Notes: generated by a model from the sequence alone, not told the origin. A DNA stretch of 64,000 bases from Chlorops oryzae (GCA_020466095.1 CM035806.1:96704136-96768135); one strand, 5' to 3'. Shown: positions 21,540 to 34,209, numbered from the stretch's first letter. Numbers and translations: made by a program.

Positions 21540-22831
21540 ACAGGTTGGCTGATAAATCCCCGGTCTAACAAAGAAAAACACATTTTTTTGTCAAAATTCG
21601 TTTTTATTATTCAACATAGTTCCCTTCAAGAGCGATACAACGATTATAACGACCTTCCAATTTTTTGATACCAGTTTGGTAGTACTCCTTCGGTTTTGCC
21701 TCAAAATAGGCCTCAGTTTTGGCGATCACCTCTTCATTGCAGCCAAATTTTTTCCCTGCGAGCATCCTTTTGAGGTCTGAGAACAAGAAAAAGTCGCTGG
21801 GGGCCAGATCTGGAGAATACGGTGGGTGGGGAAGCAATTCGAAGCCTAATTCATGAATTTTTGCCATCGTTCTCAATGACTTGTGGCACGGTGCGCTGTC
21901 GTGGTGGAACAACACTTTTTTCTTCTTCATATGGGGCCGTTTTGCCGCGATTTCGACCTTCAAACGCTCCAATAACGACATATAATAGTCACTGTTGATG
22001 GTTTTTCCCTTCTCAAGATAATCCATAAAAATTATTCCATGCCCATCCCAAAAAACAGAGGCCATTACTTTGCCACCGGACTTTTGAGTCTTTCCACGCT
22101 TTGGAGACGGTTCACCGATCGCTGTCCACTCAGCCGACTGTCGATTGGACTCAGGAGTGTAGTGATAGAGCCATGTTTCATCCATTGTCACATATCGACG
22201 CAAAAACTCGGGTGTATTGCGAGTTAACAGCTGCAAACACCGCTCAGAATCATCAACACGTTGTTGTTTTTGGTCAAATGTGAGCTCGCGTGGCACCCAT
22301 TTTGCACAGAGCTTTTTCATATCCAAATATTGATGAATGATATGACCAACACGTTCCTTTGATATCTTTAAGGCCTCTGCTATCTCGATCAACTTCATTT
22401 TACGGTCATTCAAAATCATTTTGTGAATTTTTTTGATGTTTTCGTCGGTAACCACCTCTTTCGGGCGTCCACTGCGTTCACCGTCCTCCGTGCTCATTTC
22501 ACCACGCTTGAATTTTGCATACCAATCAATTATTGTTGATTTTCCTGGGGCAGAGTCCGGAAACTCATTATCAAGCCAAGTTTTTGCTTCCACTGTATTT
22601 TTTCCCTTCAGAAAACAGTATTTTATCAAAACACGAAATTCCTTTTTTCCATTTTTTTTACAATAACAAAAGTTGCTTCACAAAAGACGCTCTATCTCAC
22701 AAACTAATTGACTTACAGACGTCAAATTTTGACACGAATCATTTGAAGCTTGCCACTATATAAAAATAATATGCGTTTAATACTAGCGACGCCATCTATG
22801 TGTCAGACCGGGGATTTATCAGCCAACCTGT
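21540..22831 (-). mobile_element. mariner 1, irritans type (Himar1-like), full length
   Basis: A 1292-bp element with perfect 27-bp inverted ends (ACAGGTTGGCTGATAAATCC... at 21540-21566 and its complement at 22805-22831) and TA duplications at 21538-21539 and 22832-22833. It encodes one transposase on the minus strand, broken only near its start. Length, ends and protein match the irritans subfamily known from the horn fly. It was inserted into a TTAAGATTTA-type AT-rich site. Recent arrival is suggested by the perfect ends and nearly intact frame. Confidence 0.97.
21607..22652 (-). pseudogene. mariner 1 transposase, one-base frameshift near the start
   Basis: Cut-and-paste transposase of the DD34D class. 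Reading from 22629 the frame is open for 340 residues. It begins with the paired helix-turn-helix region (about residues 1-105), then WVPREL (111-116), the catalytic aspartates in VTMDETW (D150), FHHDSAPCH (D244) and YSPDLAPSD (D279); 34 residues separate the last two. The natural ATG is at 22652-22650, 23 bases ahead of the first in-frame codon used (TTG). A spacing of 24 would be in frame, so one base is missing in the A-run. All other parts look intact. Without slippage or a downstream start the protein would not be made, so this copy is probably inactive but usable as a donor with its intact ends. Confidence 0.93.
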
Positions 22832-22940
22832 TAAAGATCTTGATTTTAGATCAAAACTAAATTATGTCGCAATGATACAAAAAATTTTTTTTCACACCCT
22901 ATTTTTCTATTGGTTATTTTAACATAAACAAACAAGTTTA

Positions 22941-23460
22941 GGGCTCCCTCATTCCAAAAAGGTCTGAAGGATTTTTAAGTAGCGTTTTCTAGATATGGCC
23001 CAAGATGTGAAAAAAGTCAATTTTCTCTACTTTGCCCCATACTTCAGGCGATAACCAATTACCGTATAAAATAGCCAAGCATATAAACTTTATTCGGAAA
23101 GCCGGAGACCGTACGCAAAATTTAAGTGCCTAAACGCCGCCCTACGACTATAATTGTGGCTCCTATGAGAGGTCAGAAGGGCCATTTTTCGCTCATATTT
23201 TTTGCTACTTTCACTCACTTATCGAGCCATATCTTAGCAATCAGTGCAAATTATTCCAGCATTAGGCTTAAAGCCTAGCTTAACATCTATACATCTAGAC
23301 ACCGGCTTGGCTATTTTTATACGGTAATTGAGTTATGGCCCAAAATATGGGACAAAGTAGAGAAAATTGACTTTTTCACATCGTAGGCTATGGCCCATAT
23401 GTCCCGGAAAAGCTACTTAAATCCATTTAACCAATTGACCTTTTTGGAATGAGGGGGCCC
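22941..23460. mobile_element. long-TIR MITE, ~150-bp arms
   Basis: 520 bp flanked by TA at 22939-22940 and 23461-23462. The ends GGGCTCCCTCATTCCAAAAA and TTTTTGGAATGAGGGGGCCC continue as diverged inverted arms to about 23085 and back from about 23303. The arms share blocks such as TCAATTTTCTCTACTTTG. No coding. The arm divergence suggests an old insertion. Confidence 0.7.
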
Positions 23461-23784
23461 TATAGTAAAAAAAAATAATCAACAGAACAAAATTGGTCGA
23501 AACGCTGTAGCATTGTGTAATTAAGAGAAAATTCGTAGTTTTTAGAAAAAAAGTCTAGCAATAAAAGACCGCATCTTGAATTAAGAATAAAATCTTAATT
23601 TTCCGGAATTAAATCTGGATTTAAGAACAAAACTCTAGAAACAAGAATCGCATCTTTAATTTAAAGAGTAAATTCTTAATTTATGCTCATTTTACGAAAA
23701 TGCGTGGATTTTGGACCGAGTGGGTATCCAGTGTGTGGCCATTTAAGCCTTTCAAAGTTAGCCCTTTTTTTGGGTTTTCCCCTG

Positions 23785-24755
23785 TAGTCAGAAGATGTGG
23801 GAAAAATAGGATTTATCAACTTTTGAATTTCAACATTTTAATGATTCACTTTTGTAAATGAGGAATTCAAAAATCTTTTTTATGAAAATTAAATTTTTTT
23901 TATTAAAAAAAACTAACAAAAGTCAAGTCAATAAATTTCAGATTAAAATTGTAGTCCAGACAGAGAACACTTTTTAAATGAAAATCCAAAACCTTTGGCT
24001 TTGCTTTATTTTTTGGTGGAACTATGTCAATTACTCTTTCATGTAAAAAAAATTTATTAATATTGGAAAAGTAGAATAATCTATATACTTATTAATACGC
24101 TAAAAGAAATCGTTTCCGTGTTCGATTAGCGATCCTACTGAAACGATTTTTATCCAAAAATTGCCATTGGAAAGATATTTTTTTGTAGATGATGTATCAT
24201 TTTACAGATTCCAAATCGGTTGAAAACTAAGGCTACCACGCCTACTTTGGGTTTAACGCCCATCGAAAATTGGATATTTTACATGTTTTTATTTCCTATC
24301 TAGCATTATATGGAATTTTCACATAAATTAAAGAATTTTAATTTTTTCCAAAAGCTAAAACATTGGTTGTCTCCATTCAAAAGAAGATATCCTCAACAGC
24401 CTTCCGCGAATGATATTAGCCTTCAAAATCACCGAAAATATCTCACAAATGCATTCCGCTTTTCTTGTAAAGCATGCCAAGTTAAAGTGTGTCATAGAAA
24501 GATATTGATGTTAAATATGTTTTTTTTTTACATTGAAATGTCATTAAATTTCGTTACGCCTACATATTCGTAAACAAATAATGTTTCATTTATAAATCGT
24601 TCCATGTTTTAATTACGTAAGACCTAAAAGTATGCCCCATTTTTTGTCTTATTGAGCATTTGTATGAAATATTGCTGTGACTTTTGAAATTCAAATCGAT
24701 TTTACTTACAGAAAATGTATTAGAAGGTGAAATTTTTTGATTAGATTGAAAAGAC
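23785..24755 (+). repeat. dispersed repeat X, uninterrupted copy
   Basis: Two blocks match the locus at 41893-46680. The block 23800-24100 matches 41915-42015 plus 43039-43200 in the same direction. The block 24463-24745 matches 43295-43361 plus 46475-46680 in the opposite direction. Where the second locus holds a Helentron-like element and a 3.1-kb long-TIR element, this copy is continuous, giving empty-site evidence. GAAATATTG at 24666-24674 is the single, unduplicated target of the latter. Class unknown. Confidence 0.7.
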
Positions 24756-25242
24756 TCGTACCTTTCATGTTTAAAGTTTTCCATAGTGTTGTTGTTGCAT
24801 GCTCTTTAAATAGCAAGTGAGCAATGTGAGTGGCTTTTGTTGTTTTCGTTATTGGTTCTTTGTGATATGCTCTTGCACTTTTATGATTTTTTTGAGCGAG
24901 GGAGAGTAAAATCAAAGTTTTTGCAGTTTAGTCATCTTTTTTTTTGTTTTTTTGTTTTTGCGTCAATTCATTGCATTCGTGTAATATTGATGAATTATGG
25001 TTCATTGTGATATGCTCTTAGGAGAGGCAGAGAAAAATCAAAGACAATAGAAAACAGTTACAAAACTAAGTTTTTGAATTTTTGTTTATCTGATTCGATT
25101 GTTTTTTAGTTTATGCGTAAATTCAATAAGCATTGGTGTAATATTTTTGCAATATGTGGGAGAGTGAACTTTTTTAGTTGGCGTTTGTAATTTCAGTGCA
25201 TCGGCACGTTTTTATTGAAAATAAATGAAGCCGAAAAGTTAA

Positions 25243-25970
25243 GGGGACCTTCTGGTCTAGAATTTTTTGAAAATTGATTTTTTTTTTTTATATATTTCGG
25301 AAGAATAGACTTTTAAGAATAAGCTGGCAAAGTTTCGTGAAGATATTGACAATATTTTCTTTGCTACAGCCGTCTTAGAAGGTGGAGACAGCAGGCAGCG
25401 CGCTTGATCAAAGCAACTTTGAACGCGTTTATCTCAAAACTACTTTTTTTGACCTGGTGTGAATGAAAACAAAAAACCCATCGAACCGATTTGTCTGGAA
25501 TTTTTATATATTATTCATAACATCAATGGCTATGGTCCGAACTAGAATCGAATTTTTATTTCAAGAACTTCATATTTTTTCATAAAAAAAATGGTCAAAA
25601 AAAGGGGAGCTTATGATGGTTGAAATAAAAAATTGCGCCATTTTGTCAATTTAAAAAACAATTTTTTTTATTCTAGTTCCTGCCATAGCCGCATTCATTC
25701 TGATTAATAACATATTTTTGTTTTTTTTTCCGATTACCAGAACTGCCAAAATCTTTCACACCACGGAGGTACTTTTTCAAAGAGGGTCCACTTCAACGCC
25801 ATTTTTAAAATACCAAAAAAAAAAAAAATACAACAACATTTTTTATTTTTTGTCAATAGAGAATATAATAAGCCTGCATACTTAGAAAATCGTTTTTTAT
25901 TTGGCTTAATACCAAAAAAAAAAATCATGAAAATACCCTAAATTTTCGTGCTCTAGACCAGAAAGTCCCC
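25243..25970 (-). mobile_element. TTAA MITE family 2, copy B
   Basis: A 728-bp inverted counterpart of 4497-5208, flanked by TTAA at 25239-25242 and 25971-25974, ends GGGGACCTTCTGGTCTAGA and CTAGACCAGAAAGTCCCC. The internal GCGCGCTTGATCAAAGCAAC and ATAAACGCGT blocks are conserved between copies. The short frame at 25734-25928 is a by-product. Confidence 0.82.
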
Positions 25971-25974
25971 TTAA

Positions 25975-28020
25975 ATTCAGTATTGTCATTTTTCCACTAC
26001 CATAGTGTTATTGATACGAATTTTTTACACTATGTGATTTTATCGATTTATTTTTTAAAATTTTGTTTTCAAATACATTGGTTGGAAAATCATCCTCCTC
26101 CCATTTTCCTATACCATAATTGTATTAGAATTAAATAGAAAATAATCGATTTAAATTCATCAACTTTACTTAAATAAGACCTCCCTGTAAGTCTTGACTT
26201 GGATTTCGTTTAGTTTTGATATTTTACGGGTGAGAAATTAAAGCAGATGTAAATACGACTTAATATATTTCGCTATGAACTCTAACCATTGACAAATTAG
26301 ATTCTTTTCCAAATGGGTGGGGGTGGTGCGAGAAACTTTAGCTTTTTCTGCAATACATAAACACATATGTATGGATGTGTGTGTGCATGTTTCGGGACAA
26401 AAAGATGGTGAAAATTCATTTTCATTTAAAATACCATACATTACATACCACCGTACCGTATTAAATATGTGTATGTGCGTGTGACTTCAGTAAATATAAA
26501 CTACATATAGCTGTATAATGGCTGTACATAACTAATTTTCGTTCGTGTTCCTCTTTTTCTACTCGTTCGCGAAAAGCGTCTTCAGAAGGGTTCCTTTTTC
26601 TTTTTCTTTTTCGTTTCGTTCGGCTTTCGGTGCAAAAAGTCTTGGAGCGCTTCGCGTTTCGTTGAGGCTTTCTTACGCATGGTTTTTTCCAGCGAGACAG
26701 CGCCTTGGATGTGCTAGGTGGGGGCGTTTTCTTCGTCTTATGCCTGTGTTGGCTAAGGTGGGGAGGTTGGAGCCTGGAGGCAGCGAAAAGTTTTTTTATT
26801 TCTCGTTTTCGCTCGGTTTTCCTTTTTCTTCTACTTTGCTCTTGCTCACATTAATTGACTTGAACTAATGGAAAGATTCTTTAGAGGAGTTGGAGGAAGA
26901 AGGAGGCTGTGTGGAGGCTGGTGCAGGTTTTCTATCATTTTTTGGGGAACACATTTGGCCAATCAAATGCGCGTGACTTCGAAGATATTTTTGAGGCCTT
27001 TCTTTCGCTGTGGTTACGCTAACAGAGCGACTTTTTGAGCGAATTTCTTTAAGGAAAACTCGCAGCTCAGAAAAGGGAGTGGCTATGTTTGTTTTGTAAA
27101 AAATATATATACTATATATATATATATATATTTATGGTATGTTATTTCTCTTAAATTAATGCAGGTTGTACCCGAGGTAGTGATTAAATTAGGCTTATAT
27201 ATATCTGGTTGCGTGTATATCGAAAATATGAAACTGAAGAAGAAGTTGTAAGTATTTACGAGCTTTGTACATATTTATAAATTACTAAGATGAGAACAAA
27301 GAAGACAATTTTCATTCTACTCATTTTAGATTAATTCTGCAAAATTAATTTATCATTTTTCGATACACAAAGTGCGCTTTTAATGGATTTAGAAACATTT
27401 TAATTGCTTTCTAAAAATTTTTTGTCCTTCGTTCATAATAGAGTTGAAAGCTTTTGTTAGAATAGGGATAATTAATTTTACAATTTCAAATTTCGAGGAA
27501 AATTAGAAAAATTTAGAATAATGAAGGAGTTGTTCCTGGCCAAAATAAAGCCAGGTAGGAAAAATTTTCCCCGAGAAAGATCCCACGTCATGAGGTCATT
27601 ATTGGTGGTTATTGATTCTTCAAAAAATCTAGTTAAATGGACTTATGAAAACAGTGAATAATGCGTTTCAAAAAATATTTGTTTTGAATTAATTTTATGA
27701 ATAGAAACCACTAACCGATTTTAATGGTTATAGTCTCAAAAAACTCGTCATAGATTGAGGTTTGCGGCATTTGACTAGAAAATTTATTTTTGGCTAGTTA
27801 GGGGATGGAACCCAAAATTCAGTTTTAAAAAAAGGTAATAAATTTAACGTTTTATTAAAATATACCAAAAACGAATCCAATATTCTTCATATTAGGCTCG
27901 TTTAAAAGGTAATTTTGTAAATTTTTCGGATATGCATACTGAACATGCTCGTTCTTGTTCCTACGGCATCTATATTATAGATTGAAGTTCGTGGGGCATT
28001 TTTCTTTAATTTAAGCCTCT
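25975..28020. other. no gene recognised; one more GC-rich, C/T-rich island
   Basis: 26540-26870 has long TTTTC/TTCG runs and CG-rich motifs (CGCTTCGCGTTTCG) resembling upstream or 5'-UTR DNA, with a 107-residue Phe/Ser/Leu-rich frame that looks composition-driven. A (TA)n tract sits at about 27101-27131. No exon or RNA is supported. Confidence 0.4.
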
Positions 28021-28510
28021 TTTTGTATGGGGACCCCCCTAAGGAGGGGAGATAGAGGGTAGGTATGTTTGAAGAAAATATTTGGGGTAAAAAAATAATG
28101 AGGGTCGGTCATATATATCATCACCCTAGGAGGGGTTTGACTGTAGTGACAGCCATTTTGTATGAAATTGTGATAAAATTAAGGTAATTTTGTATGGGTG
28201 ACCCCCTAAGGAGGGGAGATAGGGGGTCAGTATGTTGGAAAAAAATGTTAGGGAGACAAAGTTAATGGGGGTCGGTCAAACATTTGACTCCCCTAGGGAC
28301 ACTCTGGGGCTAGTTATGACAGTGGGGGGAAAAATCATAAAAAAAATTACTTTTGTATGGGAGCCCCCTTAAGGAGTGGAGATAGGGGGAAGGTTTGTTT
28401 GGAGAAATTGTTGGAAATATAAAAATAATGGGAGTTGGTCTTACATTGGACCCCTCTAGGAGCGACTCTGCTTACAGTAACTTCAAAATTTTGGGAAAAA
28501 ATCAAAAATT
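28021..28510 (+). repeat. three diverged tandem copies of a ~165-bp unit
   Basis: Each unit starts TTTTGTATGGG, runs into a CCCCCTAAGGAGGGGAGATAG block and includes a GGTCGGTC or TTGGTC block and a CCCCTAGG block. Starts are near 28021, 28188 and 28351. The segment CTCTAGGAGCGACTCTG of the last unit reappears inverted near 50000, so the unit is also dispersed. Non-coding. Confidence 0.7.
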
Positions 28511-28653
28511 AAATTTTTCAAATGACTTGGTGCGTGACATTTTTTTTACCAAATAACCTTAAAATTAGTATTTTATGAAGTCTTTAATAAAAGATCATCG
28601 TACTATGATACAGGAAAAGAGTTTCAAAAAAAGTCATCACCCTAATGCATATA

Positions 28654-28740
28654 CAGTGGACTCGCGATAAGTCGAACTAATTAAACCAGCGTTGCTCGAA
28701 TCTTTCGAGTTTTCGAATTTTTTGAGTTTTCACTTTTTTT
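28654..28740 (+). mobile_element. pogo-like terminus fragment
   Basis: TACAGTGGACTCGCGATAAG followed by TCGAACTAATTAAA, the type of end seen in pogo/Tigger-like elements. The inner part (GATAAGTCGAACTAATTAAA) is repeated at about 46690. No matching right end was found within reach. Confidence 0.35.
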
Positions 28741-31700
28741 TTATATTTGTAATTAAAAATCGAAATGATATATGGAAAGTTTCCTTTAAAAGTGGTGTAA
28801 CTCAATTTTTCTATTTTGAGATATTAAATCGTGCATGTCCATTACCCAGCACCCGCTACCACCCAGCAAAACTGCGAAATTTTTCCCACAGTACACAGTT
28901 GAAAAGACCTTTCACAATATAGGGCTTCGTTGCATCATATTTTTGGTTCTATTTTGGTATTTCGAGACGGGGGCCTTTACTACTGTCTCCATGGCAATAT
29001 CTCCCTACATGATTCGCCAAAAGGGACTTATTAAAGCATAAAATATAACCGCAGATGGAAGTATAGAAGATCGATCTTATTATAAAAGCCTTTGAGCGCC
29101 ATATAATTGTGTGCAAATTAATTTTCGGCCACAAAAGATCGATTTTAAAAAACCACATCGAAACAGCATAATTAAAATTTAAGTATTTATTTTAATTTAG
29201 ACTTACAACTGTGGTTTTAATGTCATTAACACTGTACGCATTTGTGTACAAAATATTGTTCTCTCAGTATAAATAGTATATTTCGGACAGTTAAAAAATT
29301 TATCAATTTAAATTATGGTATTTATTATTTTCACAGATGATGAAGTGTTGTTGTTGTTGTTGGGTCGAAAACTCTTTTTTAGCTAATGAAAAATCGGGTA
29401 ACTGATAGTGGAACCACTTCTCATTAACTTTGCATTAGCGCTTATCAAGGATCGGTAATGAATAAGTGGAACCATAGTATGATATGAGAATTTTGCTATC
29501 TTCTAATGAGATGTAATAACACATTTTTTGCCTTAAAATGTCAGCGATGATACACTTACACATATATCTCTTAGGGATAACTAAAAAACCAGTACAGTAC
29601 CGATTTTCGGCTCATTGTACTGATTGAAAATCGTTACTGATTTCGTACTGATTCTTGAACTTTTCTCAAATCAAATATTCTACGATAACCAAAGACTCAA
29701 AATTCCGTGAAGTCCGGATAAAATCTTGGAGTGGAACCAAGAGAAAGTTGAAATGGAAAGTAGATGGGTGGAAATTTTCAAGCACATAGATGCTGCGCAA
29801 GTGCCCTATTTGGAATTTTCGGTTTCTTATTCGATTCATTCTTTGCTTGCCTGGAACCAGCGCACCAGTTGAACGGATTTATTTCTTAAATCAAAAATGG
29901 TTACAAATCTTAAAATCGACACCTCAAAATCAATTTTATTGGTAAAATTTGATTTCTTCGATTTTCTGAAGGAACACCCACAGCTTTTAAAACAAATGGC
30001 GAACTTTTCAGCGTGGGTTATTGTGTTATTTTCTAGGTTTGGCCAAAATTTTAAGGAGTTCCGGCAAAAAATTAAAGTTTTATATGAAAAAAACTTTTTG
30101 AGTGTATTGGAGGTGGGTGGTGGGCGTGGCCGATTGCGATGAAACTTTCATATTTTATTAATATTGCCAAGAGAAATACATGTGCAAAAATTTATTGCTT
30201 TATTTTATTCCTCAAAAACTGGATATTAAACCACTGTGCAACGTTTCGGAACAAGAAATTTTTCATCCTTCCAATTTCTGATGTTTCTGTTCTTGACAAA
30301 ATCACAACTTCACATTTTTATTGCCAAAATACAGTATAATACAGTATAAATACTTGGTTTTGATAAAAAAATCAGGATCGGGATTTTGCCTCCGATATAC
30401 AGGAATATCCTGTAAAATACAGGATAAGGCTCCCGCCTTACCTATGCTGCATTCTCGGCTGTGCTGCAGAAGATACCTCCCATTCGCCACGAGCTACACC
30501 GCACATTGACAGGTATGCATCGCTTCGAACGCATAAGCTTCGGCAGGGACGGTTCACCACAATTGTCAAAAGAAGTGTGCAAGGTTTGAACTACACTTAT
30601 TTAGGACAAAATCGACCCCAAAAGTTTCAAATATTGCTATACATACTTCTTCCACAGCAGTTCTATCTGGCGATGGGTGCAAAAATAAATGGCGGGTAAA
30701 CCGTTGATACGAATTTTGTGTTAAAATTTTTAACAGACTTATGTCTTGCCCTTAGAAATGTTTTACGCCAACAAAAAGTTTCGGCTGAATATAGAATCCT
30801 GACTGGAAACTATTACGATCTTCCCATCAAATATTCGCCAAAAATGACCTTTTTCCACGGGACCAGCAAACGCCTGAGAAATTTTAAGCATTTGCATACT
30901 TGCCGAACTTAAACGTTCACAAATTTCATACAAAAATCCAGTTTCGACATGTCCAAGTCGATTTTGTGCTTTATAAAAATAAGCGAGTTTTTCTAAACAA
31001 TCAGTAATAAAAGTTGATGGAAAAATGTGGGAAAATTTCATTCAAACTTGTTCTTGACCCTCTTAGTCTGAAAAGACGTTCTCAAGTAAGGAAACAACAC
31101 AACGTAAGGCAGTGGAACGGCAAAGCCGTATATTGATCCACCCCATTTCATAGTTGGCAGTGGTCAGTTGAATTGGTCATTCTTGTCAGTCCGAGTGCAT
31201 TGTTGTTGCTCGAGAATACTTAAGACATACACGGGAGATGTGTACACATTGTACGTACTTTTACTTTTTTGCTGTTAAAAACTGTTGAATGTGTTTTTGG
31301 GAGAATTTCAGTGTTATCATCCGAAACTAGTTCCATTGTGCATTGTGTGCACAACTGCAAGGAAAACTGAAAGTTAATAATATCATCAGTAGAAGAATTT
31401 CTTCGGTTCGGTTGGTGCAGTGTATCCTCTTGCTTTAGTTTTACGTCAATCGTTGTTGTGGCCAGTGTGATGAAATATAGAGAAGCTTGAAAAATCTCGT
31501 TGGACTTGATTTTTAAGGATTAAAAGGACTCATTAAAAAATGTTTTCTTACTACGCTACGGCTTCTTTGAAATCGGCGTTGAACAAAATATACAAAAATG
31601 AATTTCAAAAGAATTATACACAGCTTTGAATTATGATAGATGAATTAACCCTTTACCGCATAAGAACCAATGTGTGGTTTCTGACAAAAAAAAAAAAAAA

Positions 31701-31815
31701 AAAAAAAAATCAGTGCTTTTTGATGAAAAATAAAATAAATAAATACTTTTGGAGCCTTCGTAAGAAATTTACACCAAAAAAAATGTTGTCCATAATTATT
31801 TAATATTTCATGCAG
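28741..31815. other. no gene recognised; 5'-UTR-like island at the right
   Basis: No domain was recognised in the short frames. 31130-31640 has unique, CAGT-rich sequence of more balanced composition with an initiator-like TCAGTC at about 31187 and a short 29-codon frame starting at about 31541 (MFSYYATASLKSALNKIYKN at its start). This resembles a fly 5' UTR or first exon, but no splice donor or second exon can be shown. Confidence 0.3.
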
Positions 31816-31819
31816 TTAA

Positions 31820-32550
31820 GGGGGTCTTCTCATTGAAAACCCGTTTTTTGGACCCTTTTTAAAAAATTCTTATTTGAAAACGCAAAGAATAATTGAAAAC
31901 TTTTTTTATTTATTGTATTAAAAAAAGTTCAAAGTAAATAAAAAAATTTTTTTTGCCTCGATACGTGGGCTGTTCAAAAAGTAATGAGACTTCAAAGTTG
32001 GTGGTGAAAAAAAAGGTGCCGTCACGGCGGCCACGATTCCGGGTCTCCGGAGCGTCCGAAATGGAAAAAAAAGGGGTTATAATCAGTATAGATGTTATTC
32101 TCGGGTGAACCTCAAGCATAATTTTGTGATTTTTTTTGACAAAATGGCGGCCAATCAAAAAAAAATTTCAATTTCGGGCTTTTTTTGTAGTTTAGTGTAA
32201 AAAAAAAATGGTAAAAAATTTTTTAAAATTATGGTCGAGGTTCACCCGAGAATGGTGACAATTCTGCGTCGATTCCACTTTGTTTCATGAAAATCGGTTC
32301 AGTTGAACTGGAGATATCATGGCCGCCAGTTCGAAAAACGTGGTTTCGAGATAAACGCGTTTAAAGTTTGAAGCAACGCAAAAATTACTCGTTTTAGCTC
32401 AGATCTTGCTCGACAAAGAAGGCTATATCCTCTAAACTATTTCGAATTTCAAAAATTCCTTTTAGGGGCATATTCACAACTACCCAAGCTATAAATAAAT
32501 GCAAAAAAAAAAAAAAAGTCGAAAAAAAGTTGCTCAATGAGAAGACCCCC
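31820..32550 (+). mobile_element. TTAA MITE family 1, copy 2
   Basis: 731 bp, flanked by TTAA at 31816-31819 and 32551-32554, ends GGGGGTCTTCTCATTGA and TCAATGAGAAGACCCCC. Highly similar to 1876-2610. It forms an inverted pair with the copy at 33324-34065. Confidence 0.85.
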
Positions 32551-32897
32551 TTAAAGGTTAAACTGCGTTCTTTAAAAAGTTGAAAATTTTGAGTTTTGAC
32601 ACTATTGTCATTGTTTTTTTTTTTACTTTATTTCTTTGGCTAACTGTGCCTTGATCACAAATATTAAATGCTCGCAACTAATGGACGAAACAATTCGGCC
32701 GTCGCTATGTGATCAGAGTTTCCTCTTTTTAAAAAACTACAATTTTCTATTGATATTCTTAGTCGATCGAAAGGTGAAAAAATTTGCACAAAATTAATTT
32801 AACAGTTCTAAGTTTGGTAGCACGATTTTACAGTATAGCATATATTTTACATAGCACTAAAATTTTGTGCTAGTGCATTTTTTTTTATTTAACTACC

Positions 32898-33319
32898 GCA
32901 AAAAAGTGGGGTAAATCTGTCTAAAGATGACCCCAGCTATAACATGAGAATGAAAAAGCTTCTGACAAATTTTTCCAACCAGTAAAACACATATTATGCT
33001 GCTGATTTTTAAGCAAATTTTTTCAAATTTTTAATTCATAGATAAAAATAAAAATTTAGAATTTTAAAATTTCTATATAAAAATTATAATTTTTATGTTT
33101 TAGAAAAAAATCGATAATTTATCCTGATTAAGATTTTTCTCATAATATTGAAGGTGTTTGATAGTAGTGTAAATGGGTTTTAAAGGAAAAATAAAAACGT
33201 GAGAGAAAAATGTAAGGTTTCTAGAATATCGCTTTTTATAGAAAAATTTGAGCCCCCCCGATTTTCATACTATTTCAAAAAAAACGCTAATTTCCAAAAA
33301 CCGGATTCTTAACCCGTTA
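32898..33319 (-). mobile_element. GGGGAAAG MITE, copy 5, truncated
   Basis: Inverted 3' half of the 958-1713 unit, from a degraded terminus (AAAAAAGTGGGG) through CTAATTTCCAAAAACCGG. It stops at the TTAA (33320-33323) where the family 1 MITE begins. The continuation expected beyond the insert is missing, so the junction was rearranged or deleted after insertion. Confidence 0.65.
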
Positions 33320-33323
33320 TTAA

Positions 33324-34065
33324 GGGGGTCTTCTCATTGAGCAACTTTTTTTTTCGACTTTTTTTTTTTTTGCATTTATTTATAGCTTGGGTAGTTGTGA
33401 ATATGCCCCTAAAAGGATTTTTTGAAATTCAAAATAGTTTAGAGGATATAGCCTTCTTTGTCGAGCAAGATCTGCGCTAAAACGAGTAATTTTTGCGTTG
33501 CTTCAAACTTTAAACGCGTTTATCTCGAAACCACGTTTTTCGAACTGGTGGCCATGATATCTCCAGTTCAACTGAATCGATTTTCATGAAACAAAGTGTA
33601 ATCGACGCAGAATTGTCACCATTCTCGGGTGAACCTCGACCATAATTTTAAAAAATTTTTTACTATTTTTTTTTTTACACTAAACTACAAAAAAAAAGCC
33701 CGAAATTGAAATTTTTTTTTGAATAGCCGCCATTTTGTCAAATAAAATCACAAAATTAAGCTTGAGGTTCATCCGAGAATAATTCATCTATACCGATTAT
33801 AACCCCGTTTTTTTTTTTCATTTCGGACGCTACGGAGACCCGGAATCGTGGCCGCCGTGACGGCACCTTTTTCTTTTCACCACCAACTTTGAAGTCTCAT
33901 TACTTTTTGAACAGCCCACGTATCGAGGCAAAAAAAATTTTTTTATTTACTTTGAACCTTTTGTAATACAATAAATAAAAAAAGTTTTCAATTATTCTTT
34001 GCGTTTTCAAATAAGAATTTTTTTAAAAAGGGTCCAAAAAACGGGCTTTCAATGAGAAGACCCCC
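33324..34065 (-). mobile_element. TTAA MITE family 1, copy 3 (inverted)
   Basis: 742 bp, flanked by TTAA at 33320-33323 and 34066-34069. Read on the minus strand it matches the copies at 1876 and 31820 throughout. It was inserted into the truncated GGGGAAAG MITE on its left. Confidence 0.85.
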
Positions 34066-34209
34066 TTAAAAGGCCGATGAAAGGACTGTCGAGCTCTGCT
34101 CGAAAAATCTGCAATACCCCTTTAAGAACCTAGACGCAGAATCTTATAATTTTTTCTCTAAATTTATAACAAATCCGTAATCTAAATAATCATATATATA
34201 TATAATATA

